In this document: positions 1 through 6,812 of the stretch, one piece after another
How the letters are laid out: every line of letters starts with the position of its first letter
How positions within the stretch are numbered: position 1 is the stretch's first letter
From: Desulfobacteraceae bacterium
GTDB lineage: Bacteria; Desulfobacterota; Desulfobacteria; Desulfobacterales; Desulfobacteraceae
Reading direction: 5' to 3'
NCBI GenBank assembly: GCA_023140455.1
Contig: JAGLLQ010000063.1
Coordinates: 1-18,503 of the forward strand
Length of the DNA stretch: 18,503 bases
Notes under the pieces: generated by a model
The model's input: the letters and a program-made list of their open reading frames with translations, nothing else
Databases searched by the model: none
What the model was told of the DNA's origin: nothing
Program-made: the position numbers and the translations under genes

Positions 1-2
1 AT

Positions 3-167
3 AAACCCCTTCATTTAAAATATTTTACAATTAAAAAAGTAGACAGCTACTCTCCCAGAGATAATACTTATCTATACATAGAAAAGGGCAAACTTAATAT
101 AACTGATTATATTATTTTTTTATTAAAATTCTATCAAGGTAATGACTCAAAACGAATTGAATTATAA
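3..167 (+). CDS. 3' end of an unidentified gene (partial, cut by the window start)
   Basis: An open frame runs from the window edge to a TAA at 165-167 and gives 54 residues, including the stretch YLYIEKGKLNITDYIIF, then ends in KRIEL. The mixed hydrophobic and charged pattern looks like a real C-terminus, but I recognise no family and no function can be given. It lies in the same frame as the methyltransferase that follows, separated only by the TAA, and the bases between (168-248) also read without a stop. It could therefore be the tail of a normal upstream gene or part of a gene interrupted by a nonsense mutation. The stretch is very AT-rich, like the next gene. Confidence 0.45.
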   Translation, partial: KPLHLKYFTIKKVDSYSPRDNTYLYIEKGKLNITDYIIFLLKFYQGNDSKRIEL

Positions 168-235
168 AATATTTTAAAACAAGACAATAATCTTTTTAAT
201 GCTGACCTGAATTATATGCAAAAAGCTTTTGAAAT

Positions 236-240
236 AGGAG
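236..240 (+). promoter_or_regulatory. Ribosome binding site that favours a GTG start at 249
   Basis: AGGAG sits 8 bases before a GTG at 249-251. The ATG at 216 in the same frame has no purine-rich Shine-Dalgarno sequence before it. This decides the start chosen for the methyltransferase. Confidence 0.5.
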
Positions 241-248
241 ATAATGTA

Positions 249-932
249 GTGACAGATAAAATAGAAAAAGTTAAAGAATTGTTAAACTCAGATAAATATG
301 ATGGACATCAAAGAATAGAATTGCTGGATGGGTATGTACTTGATGGTCAGGATAAGACACCTATGGCTGACAGTATATTTGAAGGAATAGATTTAATGAA
401 TAAAACTCTTCTTGATGTGGGAACGGCTTATGGCTTTTTTTGTTATGAAGCAATTAAAAAAGGAGCTAAAAAAGTAATTGGAATAGAAAATAATCCAGAT
501 AGATATGAAGTCGCTAAAAAAATTATTCAAATTAAAGAAGAAAATGTTGAATTGATCAAATTAGATATTGAAAAAGAAAGTTTAAAAGAAAAATTTGATG
601 TTGTTCTATTACTAAACGTAATTCATCATCTGCATTTTCCAATTGAGACTATTAAAAAATTAGCAGACATCACTAACGAATTGCTCATTGTTGAATTTCC
701 CACCCCAACAGATAAAAAATTGATACGCCGATCTAAACTAAATCGGTTTTTTTTATGGTTAGTTAAAGATTATCCAATAATCGCCATAGGAAATAAGGAA
801 TATCACAATACTTATTATTTTTCTAAGAATGCCTTCAAAACAATTTTTCTAAAACATACAAAATTATTTAAAAAAATTACCTGGAAAAAATCTCACAAAG
901 ACGGACGTTTGGTCGCTTATTGCTATAAATAG
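249..932 (+). CDS. Class I SAM-dependent methyltransferase
   Basis: Predicted cytoplasmic methyltransferase of 227 residues from the GTG at 249 (238 if the ATG at 216 is used). Motif I for S-adenosylmethionine binding is LLDVGTAYG at about residues 54-62, and the acidic end of strand 2 is E80 in VIGIENN. A strand-4 motif, FDVVLLLNVIHHLHFP, follows at about residues 119-134. The N-terminal part, with HQRIELLDGYVLDGQDKTP before the Rossmann core, resembles the CmoB-like group often found in glycan loci. The acceptor is probably a sugar hydroxyl or a lipid-linked intermediate, but this is inferred from context only. Codon use is strikingly AAA/GAA/ATT-rich compared with the glycosyltransferases downstream. 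A tRNA-modifying or other small-molecule role cannot be excluded. Confidence 0.8.
   Translation: MTDKIEKVKELLNSDKYDGHQRIELLDGYVLDGQDKTPMADSIFEGIDLMNKTLLDVGTAYGFFCYEAIKKGAKKVIGIENNPDRYEVAKKIIQIKEENVELIKLDIEKESLKEKFDVVLLLNVIHHLHFPIETIKKLADITNELLIVEFPTPTDKKLIRRSKLNRFFLWLVKDYPIIAIGNKEYHNTYYFSKNAFKTIFLKHTKLFKKITWKKSHKDGRLVAYCYK
728..754 (+). terminator. Terminator-like hairpin inside the methyltransferase gene (weak)
   Basis: CCGAT at 728-732 can pair with ATCGG at 742-746 around a 9-base loop, and eight T residues follow directly (747-754). The stem is only 5 bp and lies within coding sequence, so it may be chance in AT-rich DNA or may cause partial polarity. Confidence 0.2.
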
Positions 933-989
933 GAGTGAGTATACCCCAAATGGTAAGGCTCTATTTTTTATGGGAAGATCAATGCTAAA

Positions 990-2066
990 ATGAAAATTGC
1001 TTTGGTTATATCTCAGTTAGTTGTTGGTGGATCTGAGCGAGTATTAACTCTGATGGCTAATTATTGGGCTGAATCAGGCAACAAGGTTTATTTGATAACC
1101 TTATCAAAAGTTGATACATCAGTATATCCGCTTTCTTCTAAAGTTCGGCGTTTGAGTGCTCAGGATAATATGACAGGTAGTACTGCTATTCATAAGATAT
1201 TAAGTTTCAGGAAGAATTTACTGAAACTTGATCCAAGTGTGATTATTTCATTTGGTGATAAGACTAATATGATAACTTGCCTTGCTGCCCTTTTTTTAGA
1301 TACACCTTTGATTCTTTCTGAAAGAAATCATCCTAATTATTATAATTTTAAGTGGTTTTATAGAATTGCCAAGCCTATTTTGTATTCTTTTTGTGATTGT
1401 ATTGTTGTGCAAACTCAGTCTATCAAGGATTGGTTTGTAAACCGGAGGTTTTCGCCTCCTCTATCAATTATCCCTAATCCTGTTTTGTTTCAGGATGATC
1501 GGGTTATGATAGACAGTTCAGTTGAGTTAGCTTCCTCTTCGATATTGACGGTTGGAAGTTTGTCCCCACAGAAAGGACACAATCGTTTAATTAATATTTT
1601 TGCTAAGGTTGTTAAGTTAATGCCTGATTGGCGGCTCTATATTGCAGGAGAGGGCAGTTGCAGAAAGGAATTGGAATCACTGATAATATCACATAATCTT
1701 AAAGATAGTGTTTTTTTGATAGGTCAAGTTGAAAATCCTGTTGCTCTGTTAAAACAAGCAGATATATTTGTTTTTACATCATATTATGAAGGGTTTCCTA
1801 ATGCCCTGTGCGAGGCAATGGCTGAAGGTTTGCCTGTTATTAGTTTTGATTGCCCCTCCGGGCCTTCGGATATCATAGACAATGGAAAGAATGGTATCCT
1901 TGTACCTAATGGAGATTGTGATACATTTGCTGATGAATTGGTAGGTTTGGCCAATGATCCAGAAAAAAGAGCGGCGATTGGTTCTGAAGCTCTAAAAATT
2001 AAAGAAAAACTGTCAATTGATTTAATAATGAAACAATGGAATGATATTATAAAAGATTATGAATAA
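990..2066 (+). CDS. GT4-family glycosyltransferase (PglH/PglJ-like)
   Basis: Retaining GT-B glycosyltransferase of 358 residues, expected to add a sugar from a nucleotide donor to a lipid-linked oligosaccharide at the inner face of the cytoplasmic membrane. The N-terminal acceptor domain opens with MKIALVISQLVVGGSERV, with the glycine-rich loop (GGSER) typical of GT4. The donor domain carries TVGSLSPQKGHNRLI (about 187-201), GEG at 220-222 and a complete E-x7-E motif with E267 and E275 in YEGFPNALCEAMAEGLPVI. The GPSDII and NGILV segments after it are also standard. Overall it resembles the GalNAc transferases of bacterial N-glycan loci, but donor and linkage cannot be read from sequence. The start at 990 has only a weak ribosome binding site. 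Its 3' end overlaps the next gene by 8 bases, suggesting translational coupling. Confidence 0.9.
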   Translation: MKIALVISQLVVGGSERVLTLMANYWAESGNKVYLITLSKVDTSVYPLSSKVRRLSAQDNMTGSTAIHKILSFRKNLLKLDPSVIISFGDKTNMITCLAALFLDTPLILSERNHPNYYNFKWFYRIAKPILYSFCDCIVVQTQSIKDWFVNRRFSPPLSIIPNPVLFQDDRVMIDSSVELASSSILTVGSLSPQKGHNRLINIFAKVVKLMPDWRLYIAGEGSCRKELESLIISHNLKDSVFLIGQVENPVALLKQADIFVFTSYYEGFPNALCEAMAEGLPVISFDCPSGPSDIIDNGKNGILVPNGDCDTFADELVGLANDPEKRAAIGSEALKIKEKLSIDLIMKQWNDIIKDYE

Positions 2067-3090
2067 AAAAAAATTTTTTACAATAGGTTTTCCACATAAA
2101 CCTCCAGAACATGGCGGCCCTGGAAGTTTTCAGACTCGTTTTGAACATGAATTAAAATTATTGGGATGGCGTGTGGTATATCCGGAAGACAGGATTACTC
2201 CCGATGTTATTATGGTGGTGGGCGGCACACGCAAACTTTGGTGGTTATGGAAAAATAAGCGGAAAGGGGTCGTAATTATTCATCGTTTGGATGGTCTTAA
2301 CTGGCAGCATCGTTTGTTACCTTTTTCTCAGCGGATAAACTTGAAAGTTGAACTGGCAAATAAATTGTTACGGTTTATTCGAAATAAATTAGCAGACCAG
2401 ATAATCTATCAAAGCGAATTTGTCAGAGATTGGTGGCATGAGTATGCCGGGAATGTGGTTGGTAAAGAGCACATTATCTACAATGCAGTAGATATTAATG
2501 ATTTTAAACCTTCCCATAATGGGGCGCCAGAAGAGAGAATGCTGGTATGTGTGGAAGGAACTGTACAGTCTGTTGATGCCTATATATGTCCGGTAGAAAC
2601 TTTATCAAAGCAATTGTTTGAAAAAGGATTGATTGCAGGGACCATTGTGTGTGGTCGGATGCAAACAGTGGAGGCGCAGCAAAGGCTTGAATCTTGTCCT
2701 GGTATAGTAATTAAAGGCATGATTCCCCGGGATAAAATAGCCTCTGTTTTTCAGAACGCTGTATATTTGGTTTTAGAGGTTCATCCGGCATGTCCAAATT
2801 CTATCATAGAAGCAATGGCCTGCGGTACACCTGTTATTGGTTTTGATACAGGCTCCTTCCGAGAACTTGTACCCCCTGATGCTGGTATTTGCGTGCCCTA
2901 TGGTGCAAACCCGTGGAAGCTGGAACAACCTGATATCCCAGCATTGCTTAAAGCTGCAGAGCAGGTGATTAATAATTGGGAACAATATTCAAAAGGGGCG
3001 CGTGCTGTAGCAGAAGAGAGATTTAATATCAAAGATATGACAAAGGCCTATATTCAAACTGTGGAGAATGTGATAGAAATTCCAAAATGA
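2059..3090 (+). CDS. GT4-family glycosyltransferase
   Basis: GT-B glycosyltransferase of 343 residues. The N-terminus has the glycine-rich loop (HGGPGSFQTRF, about 18-28), and a linker segment YNAVDINDF at 141-149 matches the usual N-x-VD-x-x-x-F motif of GT4 enzymes. The donor-site region reads HPACPNSIIEAMACGTPVI (242-260): the second glutamate, E251, is present, but the position eight residues before it is proline, so the canonical E-x7-E pair is incomplete. This HPA-x-PNS variant is, to my knowledge, a known subgroup and does not by itself mean loss of activity. The start overlaps the preceding gene by 8 bases and the stop overlaps the next start by 4 (ATGA), so the genes are probably translated together. 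Substrate unknown; expected to build the repeat unit on the cytoplasmic side. Confidence 0.88.
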   Translation: MNKKKFFTIGFPHKPPEHGGPGSFQTRFEHELKLLGWRVVYPEDRITPDVIMVVGGTRKLWWLWKNKRKGVVIIHRLDGLNWQHRLLPFSQRINLKVELANKLLRFIRNKLADQIIYQSEFVRDWWHEYAGNVVGKEHIIYNAVDINDFKPSHNGAPEERMLVCVEGTVQSVDAYICPVETLSKQLFEKGLIAGTIVCGRMQTVEAQQRLESCPGIVIKGMIPRDKIASVFQNAVYLVLEVHPACPNSIIEAMACGTPVIGFDTGSFRELVPPDAGICVPYGANPWKLEQPDIPALLKAAEQVINNWEQYSKGARAVAEERFNIKDMTKAYIQTVENVIEIPK

Positions 3091-4232
3091 TACGTGTCGC
3101 AATTTATCAACCGGTTATACCTCAATATCGTTTAACTTTTTTTAACGCAATTGCCAACTGCAGCGGGCTGGATATCAGTCTGCATGCGAGCAAGACATTT
3201 CCAGGTTCACCTGATAGTGTTGATGGACCATTTGATTTTAAGTATTATGAATATCCAGCTTCTGGCTTGATAGGGAACAGACTGTTTTGGCAGTCAGGTT
3301 TGTGTCTGCCTGATGAACTATCACAAGGAGATGTGGCTGTGATTTGTGCTAACCCTAGAATGATTTCATATATACCGTTGGTCTTGCAGGCAAAAAAGAG
3401 AAAGATTGGGTTAATATTCTGGGGACATGGACACACTGCAGGGGCAAATCGGGTGACAGAATCTATTCGTCATCGACTAATGTCTTTTGGAGATGTGGTC
3501 TTATTGTATCACGACAATGAAATTGAGTTGTTTCAAAAAGCTGTTTTAAAAAAAAATCGAATATTTGCAACTAATAACACCATTGACATAAGCGATATTG
3601 AAGCTGCCAAGATCCAATGGACAGATAAGCGTTTGCAAAAGTTTAAAAATCAAAATGGCCTTAATGATAAAAAATTATTGCTATTTTGTGGACGACTGAC
3701 CTATAAAACTCAATTAAATATTCTTCTTGAGGCTATTGCAATTTTGCATAAGGATGATGGCAGTTATCACTTAGCTATAATCGGTGACGGACCTGAAAGA
3801 GCTAATTTAGAAGGGCAGGTCAATCGTTTGAATCTGGGTAAGAATATTACATGGCTTGGCTCAATATATGATCAAAATGCATTAGCTCCGTGGTTTCTCA
3901 GCTCTCATTATTTTGTTTATCCCGGTGCAATAGGACTTTCCATTTTCCATGCATTTGCTTTTGAGTTACCCGTTATTACACACGGCAATTTGAGGAATCA
4001 GATGCCTGAGTTTAGGGTTTTAGAAGATGGGAAAAATGGTATGGTATTTGTAGAGGGTGATACAGAAGCGTTGTCATCTACTATTAAGCATGGGTTTAAC
4101 AATAAAGTATGCCATGAAACAATGAAAGAATATTCATTAAATACAGTTAAAGAGAAATACTCCTTTGATAATATGGTTAATAACTTTGTGCATGCCGTAA
4201 TGTGTGCAAGCAAAATGCAAATCAATCAATGA
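3087..4232 (+). CDS. GT4-like glycosyltransferase with divergent donor site
   Basis: GT-B glycosyltransferase of 381 residues. It begins MIRVAIYQPVIPQYRLTFFN, a start typical of O-antigen GT4 enzymes in which the N-terminal glycine loop is replaced by Q-P-x-x-P-x-Y-R. WGHGHTAG at about 112-119 is a conserved acceptor-domain loop. The donor domain shows FCGRLTYKTQLNILLEA (200-216), IGDGPER at 232-238 and PGAIGLSIFHAFAFELPVI (279-297). In that last segment neither glutamate of E-x7-E is present where expected, and H288 occupies the usual position of the second one. The later LEDGKNGMVF segment is normal. The gene begins inside the stop of the previous gene and ends inside the start of the next (4-base ATGA overlaps). 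Donor and linkage are not predictable. Confidence 0.85.
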   Translation: MIRVAIYQPVIPQYRLTFFNAIANCSGLDISLHASKTFPGSPDSVDGPFDFKYYEYPASGLIGNRLFWQSGLCLPDELSQGDVAVICANPRMISYIPLVLQAKKRKIGLIFWGHGHTAGANRVTESIRHRLMSFGDVVLLYHDNEIELFQKAVLKKNRIFATNNTIDISDIEAAKIQWTDKRLQKFKNQNGLNDKKLLLFCGRLTYKTQLNILLEAIAILHKDDGSYHLAIIGDGPERANLEGQVNRLNLGKNITWLGSIYDQNALAPWFLSSHYFVYPGAIGLSIFHAFAFELPVITHGNLRNQMPEFRVLEDGKNGMVFVEGDTEALSSTIKHGFNNKVCHETMKEYSLNTVKEKYSFDNMVNNFVHAVMCASKMQINQ

Positions 4233-5371
4233 AGATTTTCATTAATGCGACAACCTGTGTCGTAGGAGGAGGTGCGCAGGTAGCTGCCAGCTTTATCACC
4301 CAGGCAATGAAAGACAACCGTCATAAGTTTGTTGCAGCTGTCTCTCAAAAAGTTAAAGAATACCTGGGAAGCACAGCAGATCAACCATGGGTCCATGAAG
4401 TAACACCTTCGCCAGCCAGGCCTTTGACAGGAATGGGGAGTCGGCGTTTATTGAAAGACCTGGAATTAAAATTTAGACCGGACATTGTGTTTACAGTGTT
4501 TGGTCCGGCCTATCATAATTTCAGAGCACCCCACGTCTGTGGCATGGCAGATCCTTGGGTTACACATCCATCTTCCCTGGCAACAAGCAGGCTTGGAGTT
4601 TTGGGAAGATTGAAAATGAAACTGCAATGCTTGTATAAGAAGCAGCGATTGTCTGTAAATGATTTTTACTGGACTGAAACAGAGGTTGCAAGCCAAGGCT
4701 TAGTAGATTTAATTGACTTGGATACTGATAAGGTTTTTACTATTCCCAATTGCTATTCTCCTTTATTCGACTCTTTTGAATTTTTAAATGAACCACATGG
4801 TTCTGTAATGAAAATATTTACATTATCAGCAGCATATTCTCACAAGAATTTAACGATTATTCCTAAGATGGCATCAGTTTTGTCTAAGCGTGGTTTAGGG
4901 GAGGGCTTTAAATTTGTCATTACACTGCCAGATAAAGGGCCTGAAATAAATGAGTTTTGGGAGTTAGCCAGAAGGTTGGATGTCTGTGATCTGATAGAAA
5001 ATATAGGCTCTATTCCGCTGGAATCATGCCCTTTATGGTATTCTAAAACTGATATTTTGTTTTTGCCAACACTGCTTGAAACTTTTTCAGTGACTTTTTT
5101 AGAGGCTATGAAGATGAATCGCCCTATCATAACAACCAATCTTGATTTTACACGAGATATTTGCGGCGATGCAGCTGAATATTTCGAACCGCTTGATGCT
5201 GAGTCTGCTGTAGATGCTATTATAACTATTGGAAAGAGAACAACATCACGTTATAGTGAATTAGTCAAAAGAGGTATAGAGCGTCTAAAACAATTTCCAA
5301 GTCCATCGGAAAAGTATAATATGCATATTCAATGGTTAGAAAAAGTTGTAACCTTGGCAAACATAAAATAA
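4229..5371 (+). CDS. GT4-family glycosyltransferase
   Basis: GT-B glycosyltransferase of 380 residues. I place the start at 4229 rather than at an in-frame ATG at 4202: this gives MKIFINATTCVVGGGAQVAA, with the glycine-rich loop at the expected distance from the N-terminus, and the usual ATGA overlap with the preceding gene. The donor domain contains LSAAYSHKNLTIIPKMASVL (199-218), matching the S-x-x-Y-x-HKN element of a GT4 group common in capsule and O-antigen loci, and a full E-x7-E motif, E284 and E292, in LLETFSVTFLEAM. It is the last gene of the overlapping glycosyltransferase run. A 37-base gap follows before two membrane-protein genes. Sugar specificity unknown. Confidence 0.87.
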   Translation: MKIFINATTCVVGGGAQVAASFITQAMKDNRHKFVAAVSQKVKEYLGSTADQPWVHEVTPSPARPLTGMGSRRLLKDLELKFRPDIVFTVFGPAYHNFRAPHVCGMADPWVTHPSSLATSRLGVLGRLKMKLQCLYKKQRLSVNDFYWTETEVASQGLVDLIDLDTDKVFTIPNCYSPLFDSFEFLNEPHGSVMKIFTLSAAYSHKNLTIIPKMASVLSKRGLGEGFKFVITLPDKGPEINEFWELARRLDVCDLIENIGSIPLESCPLWYSKTDILFLPTLLETFSVTFLEAMKMNRPIITTNLDFTRDICGDAAEYFEPLDAESAVDAIITIGKRTTSRYSELVKRGIERLKQFPSPSEKYNMHIQWLEKVVTLANIK

Positions 5372-5408
5372 ATAAAAGTTACTTTAATAAATTACACAAG
5401 GTCTTTTT

Positions 5409-6095
5409 ATGAAATTAAAATTATTTGAAGTATTTATTTTTATAGTATTATTTGGATTCCTTTTATACACACTGTTTTTCGATTTTATATTTTTATGCGG
5501 TGAGGATAATGCCGTAGAATATTTAAGTGTTTTATTTTGGTTTGTTGGATTTCTACTTTCGTTATATATGATTCTAAGTAAAAAATTTAGAAATAATTTT
5601 ATAGTTTATTTGTTTTTATTTATTTGTTTTATTTCATTTGGTGAAGAACTGAGCTGGGGACAAAGGATTTTTGATATAAAAACACCTGATTTTATAGCCG
5701 AAAATAATGTTCAGCAAGAGTTGACCTTGCATAATCTTTACATATTGTGCGGTGGAAGTACCTGGAGGCATTTTTTTAAAACCGGAGAGTTTAATTATCA
5801 GCAAATTGTTGATGCCCAAAATCTGTTCAGACTTGGTTTTGTAGTCTTTTTTTTACTATTCCCAATAGTATATAGTACTAAATATGGCGCAGGCATTTTA
5901 TCTAAACTGGGTTATTACAAACCGGAAAATCACTTCACCTTTTTATTGTGGCTTTTTATAGTATGTACATTTTTGATTGTAATTGGGAAAACTAATAGCT
6001 CTTATCTTCACTCCATTCAGGAGATAAGGGAAATGGCCTTTGCCTTATTTATAGGAATGTATTTATTCTTTTATGCTGTACAACAATCCAAGTAA
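5409..6095 (+). CDS. Six-helix membrane protein of unknown function
   Basis: Protein of 228 residues with about six predicted membrane segments (roughly 7-29, 39-57, 64-78, 139-156, 177-193 and 208-225). I do not recognise a characterised family. Motifs that look conserved rather than random lie at membrane edges: E32-D33 with E37 after helix 1, GEELSWGQRI at 78-87 after helix 3, then an extramembrane loop with NVQQELTLHNL (100-110), and E205/E208 just before the last helix. Clustered acids and a histidine could form a metal or substrate site, but that is inference. It is too small to be a Wzx flippase or a typical Wzy polymerase. AAGG at 5398-5401 lies 7 bases before the ATG. The coding sequence is rich in TTT and ATT, as expected for membrane helices. 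The next gene is also an unrecognised membrane protein of similar size. Confidence 0.75.
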   Translation: MKLKLFEVFIFIVLFGFLLYTLFFDFIFLCGEDNAVEYLSVLFWFVGFLLSLYMILSKKFRNNFIVYLFLFICFISFGEELSWGQRIFDIKTPDFIAENNVQQELTLHNLYILCGGSTWRHFFKTGEFNYQQIVDAQNLFRLGFVVFFLLFPIVYSTKYGAGILSKLGYYKPENHFTFLLWLFIVCTFLIVIGKTNSSYLHSIQEIREMAFALFIGMYLFFYAVQQSK

Positions 6096-6136
6096 TGATA
6101 TTGCGGGCTCTTAAAACTCTTTAATAAAATTGTGAG

Positions 6137-6141
6137 AAAGG
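6137..6141 (+). promoter_or_regulatory. Ribosome binding site supporting the ATG at 6148
   Basis: AAAGG lies 6 bases before the ATG at 6148. A second in-frame ATG at 6181 has AGG 5 bases before it and would remove 11 residues. The first has the longer Shine-Dalgarno match. Confidence 0.4.
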
Positions 6142-6147
6142 ATAGGT

Positions 6148-6795
6148 ATGTTTTTTTTTGTAAGTATTAAACAGGTTTTTATGAAAAAAAAGATGGTGCG
6201 TTGTGTTTTATTTGCTGGCGTCCCGGCATTTTTGTTCTATGGTTTTTCTTTATTGTGGCTACGTATAGTGGGTTTTAGTTTTATAGAAATTTTAAGAGAT
6301 CCTGCTCAACAGAGTGGGCAATCAAATTTTCTTGGTTTTCTATCCAGCATAGGTGTCTGGTTATGGGTTTCTTCAGCCGCAATTTGTTTTTATAGTTCCA
6401 CGATTAAAACTGTGATTATAAAAGATAGTAGAAGAGAACTGCTCATTTTATTAGGCATACTATCATTCATTTTGGCTGTTGATGATTTTTTCATGATTCA
6501 TGATCGACACGGGAGTGAGAAGTGGTGTTACGTGCTTTATGCTTTTTTTTCAGGTTCCCTGTTGCTCCGTCACTATAAAACAATAATTGAAGTTGATGGA
6601 TTTGCCTTTTTATTAGCGTGTTTTTTATTAGCACTATCTATACTAACCGATCGTTTTCAAGGTAATATTTTCTCAAGTTATTCCTATGGTCAGGTTTTTG
6701 AGGAAGGTTTTAAATTTATTGGGGCTGGTATTTGGTTATATTTTTGTTGCAGGGTAGCATCCTCGCACAACAGAGGGAAAGAGATAATTGTTTAG
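6148..6795 (+). CDS. Multi-helix membrane protein of unknown function
   Basis: Protein of 215 residues with about six hydrophobic segments (roughly 18-40, 66-84, 97-115, 124-140, 151-168 and 185-203). No characterised family is recognised. The striking feature is AVDDFFMIHDR at 110-120, in which D112, D113, H118 and D119 follow helix 3, together with H121 and with E185-E186 and K189 (FEEGFKFIGAG) at the start of the last helix. The pattern of acidic pair and histidine after helix 3, and glutamates before the last helix, parallels the membrane protein encoded just upstream, so the two may be distant relatives or partners. A metal-dependent membrane enzyme is possible but unproven. A later start (6181) is possible. 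The gene ends 17 bases before the amidotransferase start. Confidence 0.72.
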   Translation: MFFFVSIKQVFMKKKMVRCVLFAGVPAFLFYGFSLLWLRIVGFSFIEILRDPAQQSGQSNFLGFLSSIGVWLWVSSAAICFYSSTIKTVIIKDSRRELLILLGILSFILAVDDFFMIHDRHGSEKWCYVLYAFFSGSLLLRHYKTIIEVDGFAFLLACFLLALSILTDRFQGNIFSSYSYGQVFEEGFKFIGAGIWLYFCCRVASSHNRGKEIIV

Positions 6796-6801
6796 ATTTT
6801 T

Positions 6802-6806
6802 TGAGG
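6802..6806 (+). promoter_or_regulatory. Ribosome binding site fixing the amidotransferase start at 6813
   Basis: TGAGG lies 6 bases before the ATG at 6813, which places the catalytic cysteine at residue 2. An earlier in-frame ATG at 6732 would bury the cysteine behind 27 extra residues and overlap the previous gene. Confidence 0.6.
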
Positions 6807-6812
6807 TTTGTA

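Noticed and set aside
950..988. Twelve-codon open frame before the first glycosyltransferase, ending one base before its ATG
   Set aside because: The nearest GGAG is 13 bases before its ATG, the product is too short to judge, and such frames are frequent by chance. A leader-peptide role has no other support.
1444..1459. GGAGG-TTTTCG-CCTCC hairpin in the first glycosyltransferase
   Set aside because: Short stem without a following T tract and inside codons; no sign of function.
6096..6147. Possible promoter between the two membrane-protein genes
   Set aside because: TTGCGG is present but no good -10 hexamer lies at 16-18 bases; AT-rich background explains the match.
5409..6795. Wzx flippase or Wzy polymerase
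   Set aside because: Both proteins have about six helices and 215-228 residues, against roughly 10-14 helices and 350 or more residues for those families.
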